From Rossellomorea sp. BNER (lineage in GTDB: Bacteria; Bacillota; Bacilli; Bacillales; Bacillaceae_B): a stretch of 64,000 nt of DNA. The notes below the pieces were generated by a model. The model did not search any database and was not told the DNA's origin. It saw only the letters and a program-made list of their open reading frames with translations. The DNA lies in assembly GCA_024213275.1 (NCBI GenBank), contig JANAVG010000010.1, forward strand, positions 1-64,000, in the 5' to 3' direction. A program made the translations under genes and the position numbers. Position 1 is the stretch's first letter. Every line of letters begins with the position of its first letter. This document shows positions 1-8,573 of the stretch, piece by piece.

Positions 1-360
1 TATATGGTAATAACTTAGGAAGAAGTGGCTCACTTTTGAAGTGATCGCTCTGGCTCAAATCAATGTTGACAAATACATTTTAGTACAAATATATCTGAAA
101 TTGTTTGTGAAAGAATTGATGTATATGAAAAATCGATAATAGAGTTCAGACATTCTTTTTTAGGCCTTTTCTTAAACTTTGTTGCTTTTGGTCAATTATA
201 AACATCTTAAATATTTCAATATTAGTAAAACATTTATTGCTTTGACGAAAAGATGTCCCGAAATCTAAATATTTATAGGCTTCTAACCTTCTTCGAAAGC
301 AATAATCCATGCGAAAACAGCCTTTCTTTTAAGAGACTAATTAACGAACACAAACACCAT
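1..360. other. Intergenic stretch, nothing recognised
   Basis: No coding region, RNA gene or clear repeat could be supported here. The sequence is AT-rich and carries stops in all frames at short intervals. It probably holds the end of an upstream transcription unit lying outside the window. Confidence 0.5.
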
Positions 361-422
361 TTGACATTACAAGTAGAATTTTATACAATTATCTTGAAAT
401 CAAAATAAACAAATTCGAGATA
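361..422 (+). promoter_or_regulatory. Sigma-A promoter with MhqR-like half-sites
   Basis: A consensus promoter is visible: -35 TTGACA (361-366), 17-bp spacer, -10 TACAAT (384-389). Just downstream lie TATCTTGAA (390-398) and TTCGAGATA (414-422), inverted halves resembling the known Bacillus MhqR operator (TATCTCGAATTCGAGATA), but separated by 15 bp instead of adjoining. The promoter is well supported; MhqR binding is inference from the similarity and from the mhq-type genes downstream. Confidence 0.6.
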
Positions 423-438
423 TTAAGGAGGAATTATT

Positions 439-1413
439 ATGGAACTAAAAGGAATACATCATGTATCAGCACTTACCGCTAAAGCTCCGGAAAACTTCCG
501 GTTTTATACTGAAACTTTAGGATTGAGATTAATTAAGAAAACTGTGAACCAGGACGATATTTCTGTTTATCATTTATTTTACGGTGATGAAAAAGGAAAT
601 CCAGGTACTGAATTAACATTCTTTGAGATTCCAATGGCTGGTAGAAACCATGAAGGGGTTAATAGTATTTCTGAAATTGCCCTTAGAGTTAAGGATGATT
701 CTGCTCTAGCATACTGGAAATCAAGATTTGAAGAACTTGGAGTAGACCATGAAGAAATAACAGAACGCTTTAATCGAAAAGTCTTAAGCTTTAAAGATTT
801 TGAAGGCCAGCGATTATCTTTAGTCTCTGACGAACATAATCAGGGGGTAAAAGCGGGTACTCCATGGGATAAGAGTCCAGTCCCAAAAGAGTATGCGATA
901 TTAGGATTAGGACCTATTAAATTAACAGTGGCTTATGCTGAATCAACTAAGAAAATATTGACGAATCTAATGGGCTACCGAAAAATTGGGGAATACTCAT
1001 CTGCCATTAAAGGTCAACCTGATATATTAGTTTTTGAAACTGGGGAGGGTGGAACTGGTACAGAAGTTCATCTTGAAGAGCGACAAGATTTACCACCTGA
1101 AAGACTAGGAAGAGGAGGCGTTCATCATGTAGCATTCCGTGTAGAAAATAAAGAAGAAATGATGAAATGGATCGAAAGAGTACAAGAAGCAAAGATTCCA
1201 AATTCAGGATTTGTCGATCGCTTCTATTTTCGCTCTCTCTATTTTAGAGAAGCAAACGGAATACTGTTTGAACTAGCTACTGATGGACCAGGTTTCGATA
1301 CAGATGAGGAACTAGAACATCTTGGTGAATCACTGGCACTGCCACCGTTTTTAGAATCTAGAAGAGCAGAAATTGAAGCAAAACTTAAACCTCTAAATAC
1401 TAAGAGATTATAA
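439..1413 (+). CDS. mhqO: Ring-cleaving dioxygenase, VOC family (MhqO/MhqE-like)
   Basis: A 324-residue protein with two vicinal-oxygen-chelate (glyoxalase/bleomycin/dioxygenase) modules. The first begins with the metal-ligand region IHHVSALTAK near residue 6; the second contains GGVHHVAFRVE near residue 226, and a C-terminal FELATDGPGF segment carries the expected acidic ligand. B. subtilis MhqO and MhqE have this length and architecture and are induced by quinones, where they are thought to open hydroquinone or catechol rings. The start is ATG after the strong site AAGGAGG. It is followed 19 bp later by an MhqD-like hydrolase, the same pairing as B. subtilis mhqED. The family is sure; choosing between the MhqO and MhqE names is not. 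Confidence 0.85.
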   Translation: MELKGIHHVSALTAKAPENFRFYTETLGLRLIKKTVNQDDISVYHLFYGDEKGNPGTELTFFEIPMAGRNHEGVNSISEIALRVKDDSALAYWKSRFEELGVDHEEITERFNRKVLSFKDFEGQRLSLVSDEHNQGVKAGTPWDKSPVPKEYAILGLGPIKLTVAYAESTKKILTNLMGYRKIGEYSSAIKGQPDILVFETGEGGTGTEVHLEERQDLPPERLGRGGVHHVAFRVENKEEMMKWIERVQEAKIPNSGFVDRFYFRSLYFREANGILFELATDGPGFDTDEELEHLGESLALPPFLESRRAEIEAKLKPLNTKRL

Positions 1414-1432
1414 ATAAAAGGAGTGAATCACT

Positions 1433-2041
1433 TTGCAACATATCTTCAAAAAAGGGCAAAACCCTAATGAGTCAACATTGCTATTACTCCATGGTACTGG
1501 AGGAACAGAAGAAGATTTACTTCCGCTGGCTGGACTAGTTTCTCAACAATCGTCTGTATTAAGTGTTCGTGGTAATGTGTCTGAAAACGGCATGCCCCGT
1601 TTCTTTCGGCGTCTAGCTGAAGGTGTATTTGATGAAGAGGATCTTATTTTCCGTACAAAGGAACTACATGAATTTTTGGATGATGCTTCGAAGGAGTACG
1701 ATTTCGATCGGAACAATATTGTTGCAATAGGCTACTCGAATGGAGCCAACATTGCTGGAAGTCTACTTTTTCATTATAAAGATTCTTTAAAAGGAGCGAT
1801 TCTTCACCATCCGATGGTGCCAAGAAGAGGAATTGAACTACCTTCGCTAAATCAAGTACCTGTCTTTATTGGTGCAGGGAAAAATGATCCCATTTGTCCA
1901 GCAAAGGAATCTGAGGATTTAAGGAGTTTATTAAGTAATGCTGGTGCGAATGTTACATTGCATTGGGAAAATCATGGTCACCAATTAACTCGTTCTGAAG
2001 TAGACATGGCAGCTGCATGGTATCAGCGACAATTCAAATAA
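1433..2041 (+). CDS. mhqD: Alpha/beta hydrolase, carboxylesterase MhqD-like
   Basis: A 202-residue cytoplasmic serine hydrolase. Visible elements are the oxyanion-hole segment LLLHGTGGTEED near residue 18, the nucleophile elbow GYSNGAN near residue 100, an acid in AGKNDPICP near 148 and the histidine in ENHGHQL near 180, which completes a Ser-Asp-His triad. This matches the phospholipase/carboxylesterase family that includes B. subtilis MhqD, part of the MhqR regulon for quinone and electrophile stress. The start is TTG at 1433, chosen because AAAGGAGTG lies at normal spacing and no ATG fits. It is probably co-transcribed with the dioxygenase; a long hairpin repeat downstream may end the transcript. 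Confidence 0.8.
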   Translation: MQHIFKKGQNPNESTLLLLHGTGGTEEDLLPLAGLVSQQSSVLSVRGNVSENGMPRFFRRLAEGVFDEEDLIFRTKELHEFLDDASKEYDFDRNNIVAIGYSNGANIAGSLLFHYKDSLKGAILHHPMVPRRGIELPSLNQVPVFIGAGKNDPICPAKESEDLRSLLSNAGANVTLHWENHGHQLTRSEVDMAAAWYQRQFK

Positions 2042-2060
2042 TTTGAACTAAATAGGGAGT

Positions 2061-2178
2061 GGGCTATCCCAAATGGGGGCCGGAACCACTATGATCGTCC
2101 ATATAAAGAAGATGCCTCTGAAGATTTCTTCTTTATAAGGAGTTGTGGTGCCGACACCTATGTTAGGACAGCCCTTTT
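2061..2178. repeat. Hairpin repeat element, copy 1 (partner at 39561-39701)
   Basis: Long imperfect inverted repeat. The left arm begins GGGCTATCCCAAATGGG and continues with GGAACCAC; the right arm, read in reverse complement, begins GGGCTGTCCTAACATAGG and continues with a GCACCAC block. The inner arms also pair (ATAAAGAAGA with TCTTCTTTAT). The arm sequence CTGTCC-CAAA-(10 nt)-GGAACCAC recurs at 39561-39701. It ends in TTTT, so it may also terminate the mhq transcript. Confidence 0.7.
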
Positions 2179-2187
2179 CTTAATTGT

Positions 2188-2365
2188 AGGCTCTTTTCTA
2201 AAAGCAAACCATCGCTTAAGAAGTTGATTGGAGCGGAAGTGACGAAACTAAAGCGGGAGCAGTGGGACAGGTGAGGCTTAAGCAGGGCTCAGCGCCCGCA
2301 CCACGGAAATCGAGCAACCTTTCGCTGCAATCAACCACTACTCTTTTTTGAAAAATAGCAACAAA
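2188..2365. repeat. Bacillaceae GATTGGAGCGG repeat element, copy 1 (degenerate)
   Basis: Begins AGGCTCTTTTCTAAAAGC, then GTTGATTGGAGCG (2223-2235), a GC-rich core, and CGCTGCAATCAAC (2323-2335), which is the inverted complement of the left motif with one mismatch. The same layout recurs at 43490-43725. From memory this type of sequence is dispersed in many Bacillaceae genomes. Its GC content is much higher than the flanks and it does not look coding. Confidence 0.7.
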
Positions 2366-2480
2366 TTTTACCGCATTATTTCGAATGATGTCAATTTTAT
2401 TAAAATTATCCAAAGAATTATTGACAAACATAGACATGATAACGATTTACGGGTAGAGTAAAATTTAAAGGAGGGCTATT

Positions 2481-2645
2481 ATGTTTATGCTATGCAAATG
2501 CGGAAAAGGGATGACCAATCTAGAACCAAGAGAAATAGAAGGTAAAGTGATTCAAGGTCATTTATGTGAAAATTGCGGTAGTTTGTATGAAATCACAAGA
2601 GATTCCTCCGAAACATTAGTTAGAACCGAGTGGGTTAAAAGCTAA
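2481..2645 (+). CDS. Small zinc-ribbon-like protein (54 aa)
   Basis: A short gene with the excellent ribosome binding site AAAGGAGGGC placed 7 bases before ATG. The 54-residue product has a CKCG motif near residue 5 and CENC near residue 29, the four-cysteine arrangement of a single zinc ribbon, followed by a charged tail ending EWVKS. I do not recognise a named family. It stands alone between a repeat element and a bidirectional terminator. Codon use and the strong initiation region support a real gene; the function is unknown, with nucleic-acid binding or metal handling the usual roles of such ribbons. Confidence 0.6.
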   Translation: MFMLCKCGKGMTNLEPREIEGKVIQGHLCENCGSLYEITRDSSETLVRTEWVKS

Positions 2646-2696
2646 TTTATCTACCTATAAATTTAAATGTGAAAATTTATTAAAGAAAGTATTTAT

Positions 2697-2737
2697 AAAA
2701 GGTTAGCCCACTGAGTGTGGTGCTAACCTTTTATATT
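2697..2737. terminator. Bidirectional terminator between zinc-ribbon gene and ktrB
   Basis: AAAAGGTTAGC pairs with GCTAACCTTTT around an unpaired middle, with T-rich sequence following on both strands. It separates the plus-strand small gene from the minus-strand ktrB end. Confidence 0.75.
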
Positions 2738-2773
2738 AATAGAAAAGAAAGTATAAAATATGCTGCTTTTATA

Positions 2774-4096
2774 TTACCCTGTTAAAATATCCTCTTTAGG
2801 ATAAGAAATTTTCTCTTTAGTTGGTTTTGCTAATGAAAATGCGAGAGTAAGAGGGCCCAACTTCCCAATAAACATAATCAAAACGATGATCCATTTTCCT
2901 GTATATGATAATTCTCCAGTTAAGCCCATAGATAGGCCAACAGTTCCAAACGCTGAGACCACTTCAAACAAAATGCTTATAAATTCTACACCTTTCTCAG
3001 TAATGGTTAGGATAAATAATCCTGCGAATACTAGAAGAACACTGATCATTGAAATGGCCAATGATTTAAAGACAATAGTATGATCAATTTGACGGTTAAA
3101 GGCACGAACCTCTTTTTTCTCCTTAATAAAAGCAAGCATTGAAAAAAGAATGACAATAAATGTTGTTATTTTTATTCCACCACCAGTTGACGCACTACCG
3201 GCTCCAATAAACATTAACAGAGTCATAAATAATATTGATGAATCTTCCATACTACCAATATCAACTGAATTGAAACCCGCTGTCCGAGTTGTTACCGCTT
3301 GAAAATATGAACCTAAAACCTTGCCAGTCAAAGTAAGATCGCCCATCGTTTTTACATTATTAAATTCAATAAGAAAAATAACAAGCATAGCGATGATATT
3401 GAGCAGGAATGTTCCTAAAATCATAAGCTTTGTATGAAGGGATAATTTTTTCCAGCTTTTTGAATACCATAAATCTGTAAGTACAGTAAACCCAATTCCG
3501 CCAATAATGAATAAGCAGGAAATGACAATTGTAACAAGTGGGCTATCTACATATTGCATCAAGCTATCTGACCAAATTGAAAATCCTGCATTATTAAATG
3601 CTGAGATAGAATGAAATAAACTATAGTATAAACCTTTTCCAAAACCATACTCAGGAACCCACTTGATGGAAAGAAGGACCAGGGCAATCGATTCAACTAT
3701 TAAAGAAAAGATAAATAAATGCTTTACTAAGCGTATGACTCCCCCCATAGAAGTTTGATTTAATGCCTGTTGTACGATTAACCTTTCTTTAAAACCAATT
3801 TTCTTCCCAATTAATAAAAAGATGAGCATAGCAAAGGACATAATTCCTAGCCCGCCTACTTGGATTAAACACATAATCACTACTTCACCGAAAACAGTAA
3901 AAGCTGTACCAGTATCAACAACAGCCAAGCCAGTTACTGTCATAGCTGAAGTTGCTGTAAATAAAGCATTGATCCAAGTAATTGATTCAGTAGTGGACAC
4001 TGGTAATTTTAGTAAACATGTACCTAAAAGAATAAATCCAATAAAAACTGAAACAAGTAATTGTGGTGGACTTAAATTTATATTTTTCCTAATCAT
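2774..4096 (-). CDS. ktrB: Potassium uptake channel subunit KtrB
   Basis: About 440 residues and strongly hydrophobic, with the four membrane-pore-membrane repeats of the Trk/Ktr/HKT family. The four filter glycines are recognisable in TVTGLAV, NNAGFSI, TRTAGFN and FGTVGLSMG, including the RTAGF of repeat three. KtrB forms the potassium-conducting dimer of the KtrAB system, gated by the cytoplasmic KtrA ring and important for osmotic adaptation. It follows ktrA directly, separated only by the stop codon. TTG at 4099 and ATG at 4096 are both possible starts; ATG is preferred. The c-di-AMP riboswitch upstream of ktrA should control both genes. Confidence 0.92.
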   Translation of the reverse strand: MIRKNINLSPPQLLVSVFIGFILLGTCLLKLPVSTTESITWINALFTATSAMTVTGLAVVDTGTAFTVFGEVVIMCLIQVGGLGIMSFAMLIFLLIGKKIGFKERLIVQQALNQTSMGGVIRLVKHLFIFSLIVESIALVLLSIKWVPEYGFGKGLYYSLFHSISAFNNAGFSIWSDSLMQYVDSPLVTIVISCLFIIGGIGFTVLTDLWYSKSWKKLSLHTKLMILGTFLLNIIAMLVIFLIEFNNVKTMGDLTLTGKVLGSYFQAVTTRTAGFNSVDIGSMEDSSILFMTLLMFIGAGSASTGGGIKITTFIVILFSMLAFIKEKKEVRAFNRQIDHTIVFKSLAISMISVLLVFAGLFILTITEKGVEFISILFEVVSAFGTVGLSMGLTGELSYTGKWIIVLIMFIGKLGPLTLAFSLAKPTKEKISYPKEDILTG

Positions 4097-4099
4097 CAA

Positions 4100-4756
4100 C
4101 TAGACACCTACTTTTTCAAAACGCTGAATATCTCGATTATGTCCAATTACGATAAGAATATCATCCCTTTCAATTTTCTCATCTGCAGAAGGTGAAACAA
4201 TAATCCCTTCATCTCGTTGAATGGCAATTATATTGCACCCATATTTTGCTCTGACATCCAACTGAATGAGTGTTTTTCCGGCTACTTTATTTGAAGCTGA
4301 TACTTCAACAATACTGTGATCACTTGAAAGTTCAATATAATCAATAATTTTTTCAGATGTAATATGGTGGGCAATACGCCTCGCCATATCTCTTTCTGGA
4401 TGAATGATTTTATCTGCTCCAATTTTCTCTAATACTTTTTGATGGTAACTATTTGAAGCCTTTACCCATACATCATTTATGCCTAAATCTTTAAGGAGTA
4501 AGGTCGTTAAAATACTGGCCTCAATATTTTCACCAAATGAAACCACTACCGTATCAAAATTCCTTATTCCAAGTTGTTTTAATACTGTTTCATCCATTGC
4601 ATTAGCTTGAACAGCGTGGGTAGCGATATCACTAAATTTATCTACGATTTCATGATTTATATCTATGGCTAAAACCTCAACACCTAAATTGCTTAATTCT
4701 GATACAAGATTTCCTCCGAAACGTCCAAGCCCAATCACGGCAAATTGATCCTTCAT
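4100..4756 (-). CDS. ktrA: Potassium uptake regulatory subunit KtrA (RCK domain)
   Basis: A 218-residue cytoplasmic protein. The N-terminal Rossmann RCK_N domain starts with GLGRFGG (nucleotide-binding GxGxxG) and ends strand two with the acidic AIDIN. The C-terminal RCK_C domain covers roughly residues 135-215. KtrA binds ATP/ADP, and in other Firmicutes c-di-AMP through RCK_C, and gates KtrB. The start is ATG with GGAGGAA upstream. It is the first gene of the minus-strand ktrAB unit, downstream of the riboswitch. The pairing with that riboswitch supports the KtrA name over the paralog KtrC. Confidence 0.92.
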   Translation of the reverse strand: MKDQFAVIGLGRFGGNLVSELSNLGVEVLAIDINHEIVDKFSDIATHAVQANAMDETVLKQLGIRNFDTVVVSFGENIEASILTTLLLKDLGINDVWVKASNSYHQKVLEKIGADKIIHPERDMARRIAHHITSEKIIDYIELSSDHSIVEVSASNKVAGKTLIQLDVRAKYGCNIIAIQRDEGIIVSPSADEKIERDDILIVIGHNRDIQRFEKVGV

Positions 4757-4821
4757 GATGAGTATTCCTCCAATTAATGGTTATTCATTTCGTATCCTAA
4801 TTATTTAAAATTTGAAACACA

Positions 4822-4857
4822 AAAAAGACCGCAGGGGACTAGCCCTGTGGTCTTAGA
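4822..4857 (-). terminator. Riboswitch-linked terminator before ktrA
   Basis: On the minus strand AAGACCACAGGG pairs imperfectly with CCCTGCGGTCTT, followed by TTTTTTG. It lies between the c-di-AMP aptamer and ktrA and is the likely expression platform: ligand binding would promote termination. Confidence 0.85.
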
Positions 4858-4880
4858 AATTTTAGATCACAAGTATCATC

Positions 4881-5085
4881 CTCTCCCAATACGCTTACGA
4901 GGTTAGCTGTCGGATTCGGGTTATGGAAGTAACCCTACCTTATTAAAGGATTCACCCCGAGAGACTGACAAAAAACAAAGTGTCCGGAACCAAAAAAATA
5001 TATAGATACTTTCTATATAGATATGGTCTTAACACTTTTGAACAGTCCCAAAAGTGGTTCCCCCGCTCCTAAAGGATTAAGCGAA
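4881..5085 (-). promoter_or_regulatory. c-di-AMP riboswitch (ydaO-yuaA class)
   Basis: Read on the minus strand, the conserved ydaO-yuaA blocks appear in order: CGCTTAATCC and AGGAGCGGGGGAACC (5' domain), GGTTCCGG, TCGGGGTGAATCC, TAGGGTTACTTCCAT, CCCGAATCCGACAGCTAACC and TCGTAAGC. In B. subtilis this class controls ktrAB and lowers potassium uptake when c-di-AMP is high. Here it lies directly upstream of ktrA with an intrinsic terminator between them, so the same off-switch logic is inferred. Confidence 0.95.
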
Positions 5086-5429
5086 AAAGAATATAACGTT
5101 TTGATGAAAGTTATATTACTCCTCAATCAAAGGAATGTAAAGAGATAGGAAGGTTCAAATTCATTCAAAATGAATCAAATTCTTCTAAATTAGTTGATTT
5201 TCATAATGAAATAATGAATATAATCCTTTTTAAACAGAATTACTTAGTGTTTCGATAAATTAAACTAAAATTTAAATAAGATCAGTTATCAATATTGGAG
5301 GTAAGACTAAAAAAGAAAATAGCCTATCTAATTTATAGCCAAGCGCTTTTAATCTATCAAATAAATAAATCAAAGTTGGTTATGAAATTAATTAGTAATA
5401 AAGTCCTAGTCACAAAGCAAATAACATTA

Positions 5430-5493
5430 TTGACAATATAGGTCATTTAATCTAAAATGAGTCACAAATAGTTTAACTGTTTAACTATTAAAT
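5430..5493 (+). promoter_or_regulatory. marR promoter and operator
   Basis: -35 TTGACA (5430-5435), 17-bp spacer, -10 TAAAAT (5453-5458). A 24-base sequence at 5470-5493, starting AGTTTAACTGTTTAAC, lies at the expected transcription start. It matches 20 of 24 bases with the minus-strand sequence upstream of the P450 gene at 8427-8450 and is therefore a likely MarR operator. The rest of the 5086-5429 gap holds nothing I recognise. Confidence 0.65.
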
Positions 5494-5526
5494 TGTAGAA
5501 CAATAATTTGTGAGGTGAATGAGTAA

Positions 5527-5988
5527 ATGTCCAATAATAACATACAGCAGTTAGTAGATAGATATATCTCGGTTTCTTTTTCCGTGAACAAAAAGGCAGA
5601 GTCACTTGTTAAAGATCAAATTAGCAGTGACCTCACCAACGATCAGTATTACACGTTAAGGCATATACATCTTGTTGGTTCTTGTACATCAACAGAGTTA
5701 GCCACAGCATTTGAAGTGAAAAAAAGTGCCATAACGGCTATTATTAATCGAACATGGGAAAAAGGACTTATTCAAAGGACTCGGGATGAAAATGATCGTC
5801 GTGTCGTGTATTTGACATTAACCGATAAAGGAACTGAACTATTTCTTAGAACGGAGAATCGTATTCATAAGTTAGTTGAATCATTTATAACAAAATTTGA
5901 TGAATATGAAATTAAACAATTTATCGAGACATATGAAAAACTTAATCAAGTACTTATAGTAAGTAAAGATTACAAGTTGGAGGAATAA
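5527..5988 (+). CDS. MarR-family transcriptional regulator
   Basis: A 153-residue winged-helix repressor. The recognition region runs ELATAFEVKKSAITAIINR at about residues 59-77, followed by the wing with the diagnostic DENDRRVVYLTLTDKG pattern near residues 88-103; flanking helices form the dimer interface. MarR proteins usually repress neighbouring exporter or detoxification genes and release DNA on binding phenolic ligands or after oxidation. The start is ATG at 5527 after GTGAGGTGA. It is followed two bases later by an MmpL exporter remnant, and its operator-like sequence also precedes the convergent P450 gene, so a small xenobiotic or lipid-response regulon is inferred. Confidence 0.88.
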   Translation: MSNNNIQQLVDRYISVSFSVNKKAESLVKDQISSDLTNDQYYTLRHIHLVGSCTSTELATAFEVKKSAITAIINRTWEKGLIQRTRDENDRRVVYLTLTDKGTELFLRTENRIHKLVESFITKFDEYEIKQFIETYEKLNQVLIVSKDYKLEE

Positions 5989-5990
5989 AC

Positions 5991-7037
5991 GTGAATGCTA
6001 TTATAAAGGGAAAATGGTTTGTCATCATTGCATGGATCGCAATTGTGGCAGGTCTATTTATGACTGCACCGAATATGGCAGACCTTGTTCGAGAAAAAGG
6101 GCAAGTGGATGTTCCAGAAGAATATTCTTCTGCACTGGCAACAAAAATCATGAATGATGTCCAGAAACAAGAAGGTAACGGTGATGAAACGCAAGTTGCA
6201 CTTGTCTTCCATGAGAATAAAAAGCTAACAAAAGAAGAGATATCTGAAGCTGAAAAGGCAGTCAACATTCTAGAGAAACAAAAGCAAAAGCTAGGAATTA
6301 CTCAAATTTTGACACATTTTAAGGAAGAGAGTTTAAAGAAACAGCTCGTTTCAGATGATGATAAGTCAATATTGGTATCACTGAGTGTTAGTTGGGGCAA
6401 CAGAGGTTAGTGAGTTCTATACGAAATCATTGATAATATAGACGTCGACCACTTCTACACAAGTAACTGGATGATTAATGAAGACTTGACGAAAAGCTCA
6501 GAAGAAGGATTGAAGAAAACAGAAGGGATCACAGTCATCCTTATGCTAGTAGGTATTTCTATTATCCTAGTATTCTTATTCCGATCTATTATTACAATCT
6601 ATATAATTGGTTCATTAATTCTTACTTATTATACGTCTATGGCGATTAATGAGGTCATTTATGTAGATATTTTCAATTACACAGGGATTAGCTGGGCCGT
6701 TCCATTCTTTAGGTTTGTTATCCTTGTTGCCCTTGGGGTAGACTATAGTATTTTCTTAATGGATCGATTTAATGAATACAAGGAATTATCTGTAGCAGAC
6801 GCTATGCTCCTTGCGATGAAAAAAATAGGTACAGTCATTATTTCGGCTGTAATCATTCTAGGGGGGACATTTGCTGCAATGATGCCATCAGGAATGTTAT
6901 CGTTACTCCAAATTGCATCGATCATTTTAATCGGTTTACTTTTATATGCTTTTATCATTTTACCGTTATTCATTCCAGTCATGGTTAAAAACTTTGGTCA
7001 AGCGAATTGGTGGCCATTTAAAAGGATATCAAACTAA
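5991..7037 (+). pseudogene. MmpL-family RND exporter, internally deleted and frame-disrupted
   Basis: The GTG start at 5991 (site TTGGAGGAATAA) opens a protein with a first membrane helix and periplasmic segment, which stops at TAG-TGA (6408-6413). The neighbouring frame encodes ATEVSEFYT across the stops, and the original frame then resumes with IDNIDVDHFY and runs to 7037, which fits two compensating frameshifts. Independently, the protein passes from N-half helix 2 (EEGLKKTEGITV, then FLFRSI) straight into C-half sequence (TGISWAVPFF, LGVDYSIFLMDRF, ending NWWPFK). MmpL proteins have about 700-1050 residues and 11-12 helices; this one has room for about 350. It is probably non-functional. 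Confidence 0.8.
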
Positions 7038-7046
7038 TTGATCATA

Positions 7047-7086
7047 AGAAAGAGGCTGCCCCTTTGGACAGCCTCTTTCTTTTTGG
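7047..7086. terminator. Bidirectional terminator between mmpL and P450
   Basis: AAGAAAGAGGCTG pairs with CAGCCTCTTTCTT, followed by TTT. It serves the converging mmpL remnant and possibly the P450 transcript. Confidence 0.8.
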
Positions 7087-7134
7087 TTTACAAAACTTAC
7101 AAATGGAAGGGATGATGAATACCTTCTTCATACT

Positions 7135-8337
7135 CTAGATAGATAGTGGTATTTCCTTTACCCCACGTACAATCATACCTGGTCTCCATTCAAGTTCGTT
7201 AGGGTGAATACTCAATTCTATATGTGGAAAACGCTTTAATAGACTGCTAATGGCAATCTCACCTTCAAGCCGTGCAAGTGGCGCACCAAGACACAGATGT
7301 ATTCCGGTTCCAAACGCAAGATGCCTACTCTTTTCTCTAGTAATATTAAGAATCTCCGGATCTTCCATTTGGTTTGGATCATGGTTAGCTGAATTAAGGG
7401 CTACAACTACTAACTCACCCTTACTCATTTCTATTCCCTTAAATACGAGGTCTTCACTTACCCAGCGAGAAGTACTAAATTCTACAGGACCATTATATCT
7501 GAGTAATTCCTCAAGAGCAGAATGAATTAATTCAGGCTTTTCTATAAGCAATTGTAGTTGTTCAGGATTTTCCAATAATGCAAGAATACTGTTACCTATT
7601 AAATTTACTGTTGTTTCATGTCCCGCAATAATAAGTAATGATACAACTCCATATAATTCTTGCTCTGTTAACTGGTCATCGCTCCCTTCAGTATGAATAA
7701 GGCGGCTAATAAGCCCTGGCACAGGAGTTTTTCTGACTTTACCAAACCATTCTCCAAGATAATGAATAAACTCATTCATATGTTGATAAATCAAATCATC
7801 GTTGTCACCATTTGAGCCCTCAATTAAAGAATTAGACCAGATTCGAAACTTGTCACGATCTTCCGTAGGAACTCCAAGCATTTCAGAGATAACGATGATC
7901 GGTAATGGAAAAGCGAAATCATCAATTAAATTTAAAGATCCTTTGTCAGAGACCTCACTAAGTAACTGATCTGTAATCGCTTGAATCCTTTGTCTCATAC
8001 CTTCAATCATTTTGGGGGTAAACTCTTTTTGCACGAGACCACGCAGTCGCTTATGGTCAGGTGGATCCGCAAATAGCATATTATGAGTGAATATACTTTC
8101 ATGTTCCATATTTCCGCCAGCAAGCTTAGAATTGTCCTTGATAAATCGATTATCCTTTAGTGCATCCACTGCATCCTCATATCTTGTAATAATCCATCCA
8201 TGTTCACCACTAGGAAAAAGGGTAGGATAAATAGAATGTGATTCTCTTAATTTCTTATAAGCAGGATAAGGGTTTTTTATGAACTCTTTAGTAAAAAGGG
8301 TTTGGGCTGTTGTACTTAAGGAATTTTTCAGATTCAA
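7135..8337 (-). CDS. Cytochrome P450 (soluble bacterial class)
   Basis: A 400-residue soluble monooxygenase. The oxygen-activating I-helix motif AGHETTVN is near residue 238, the ExxR motif in EELLRYNGP near 282, and the heme-cysteine loop FGTGIHLCLGAPLAR near 342. Length and motifs fit the CYP107-like group common in Bacillus, which hydroxylate fatty acids, steroids or macrolides with help from ferredoxin or flavodoxin. The start is TTG after AAAGGAGCG. No redox partner is adjacent. Upstream sits a copy of the operator found before marR, so it is probably controlled by that repressor. The substrate cannot be told from sequence. Confidence 0.9.
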   Translation of the reverse strand: MNLKNSLSTTAQTLFTKEFIKNPYPAYKKLRESHSIYPTLFPSGEHGWIITRYEDAVDALKDNRFIKDNSKLAGGNMEHESIFTHNMLFADPPDHKRLRGLVQKEFTPKMIEGMRQRIQAITDQLLSEVSDKGSLNLIDDFAFPLPIIVISEMLGVPTEDRDKFRIWSNSLIEGSNGDNDDLIYQHMNEFIHYLGEWFGKVRKTPVPGLISRLIHTEGSDDQLTEQELYGVVSLLIIAGHETTVNLIGNSILALLENPEQLQLLIEKPELIHSALEELLRYNGPVEFSTSRWVSEDLVFKGIEMSKGELVVVALNSANHDPNQMEDPEILNITREKSRHLAFGTGIHLCLGAPLARLEGEIAISSLLKRFPHIELSIHPNELEWRPGMIVRGVKEIPLSI

Positions 8338-8426
8338 TCGAAACGCTCCTTTACAATCTGTATTTAGGAAATCTTCCTACATTTAAAGAATAACACAGGA
8401 AAGTTAATTCACATAATAATTTCATA

Positions 8427-8450
8427 ATTTAATAGTTAACTAGTTGAATT
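8427..8450 (-). promoter_or_regulatory. Probable MarR operator upstream of P450
   Basis: On the minus strand AATTCAACTAGTTAAC plus TATTAAAT matches 20 of 24 bases with the site before marR, in the same orientation relative to the gene. It contains the near-palindrome TTCAACTAGTTAA and lies about 90 bases before the P450 start, overlapping a weak promoter-like region (TTGATT and TATTAA). Confidence 0.6.
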
Positions 8451-8573
8451 AATAATCAAAATCAGTAAGATTTATTAGGTGAGGATGTTGGTGATACTAG
8501 TAATTCTAACCCTTGCTTTACTCAATACATCTTTTAGAGTGATTACCAAACATCTAAATATTCTGAATTATTA

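Noticed and set aside
2216..2437. Minus-strand frame of 73 codons
   Set aside because: It crosses the degenerate GC-rich repeat and AT-rich flank; no ribosome site and no protein-like composition.
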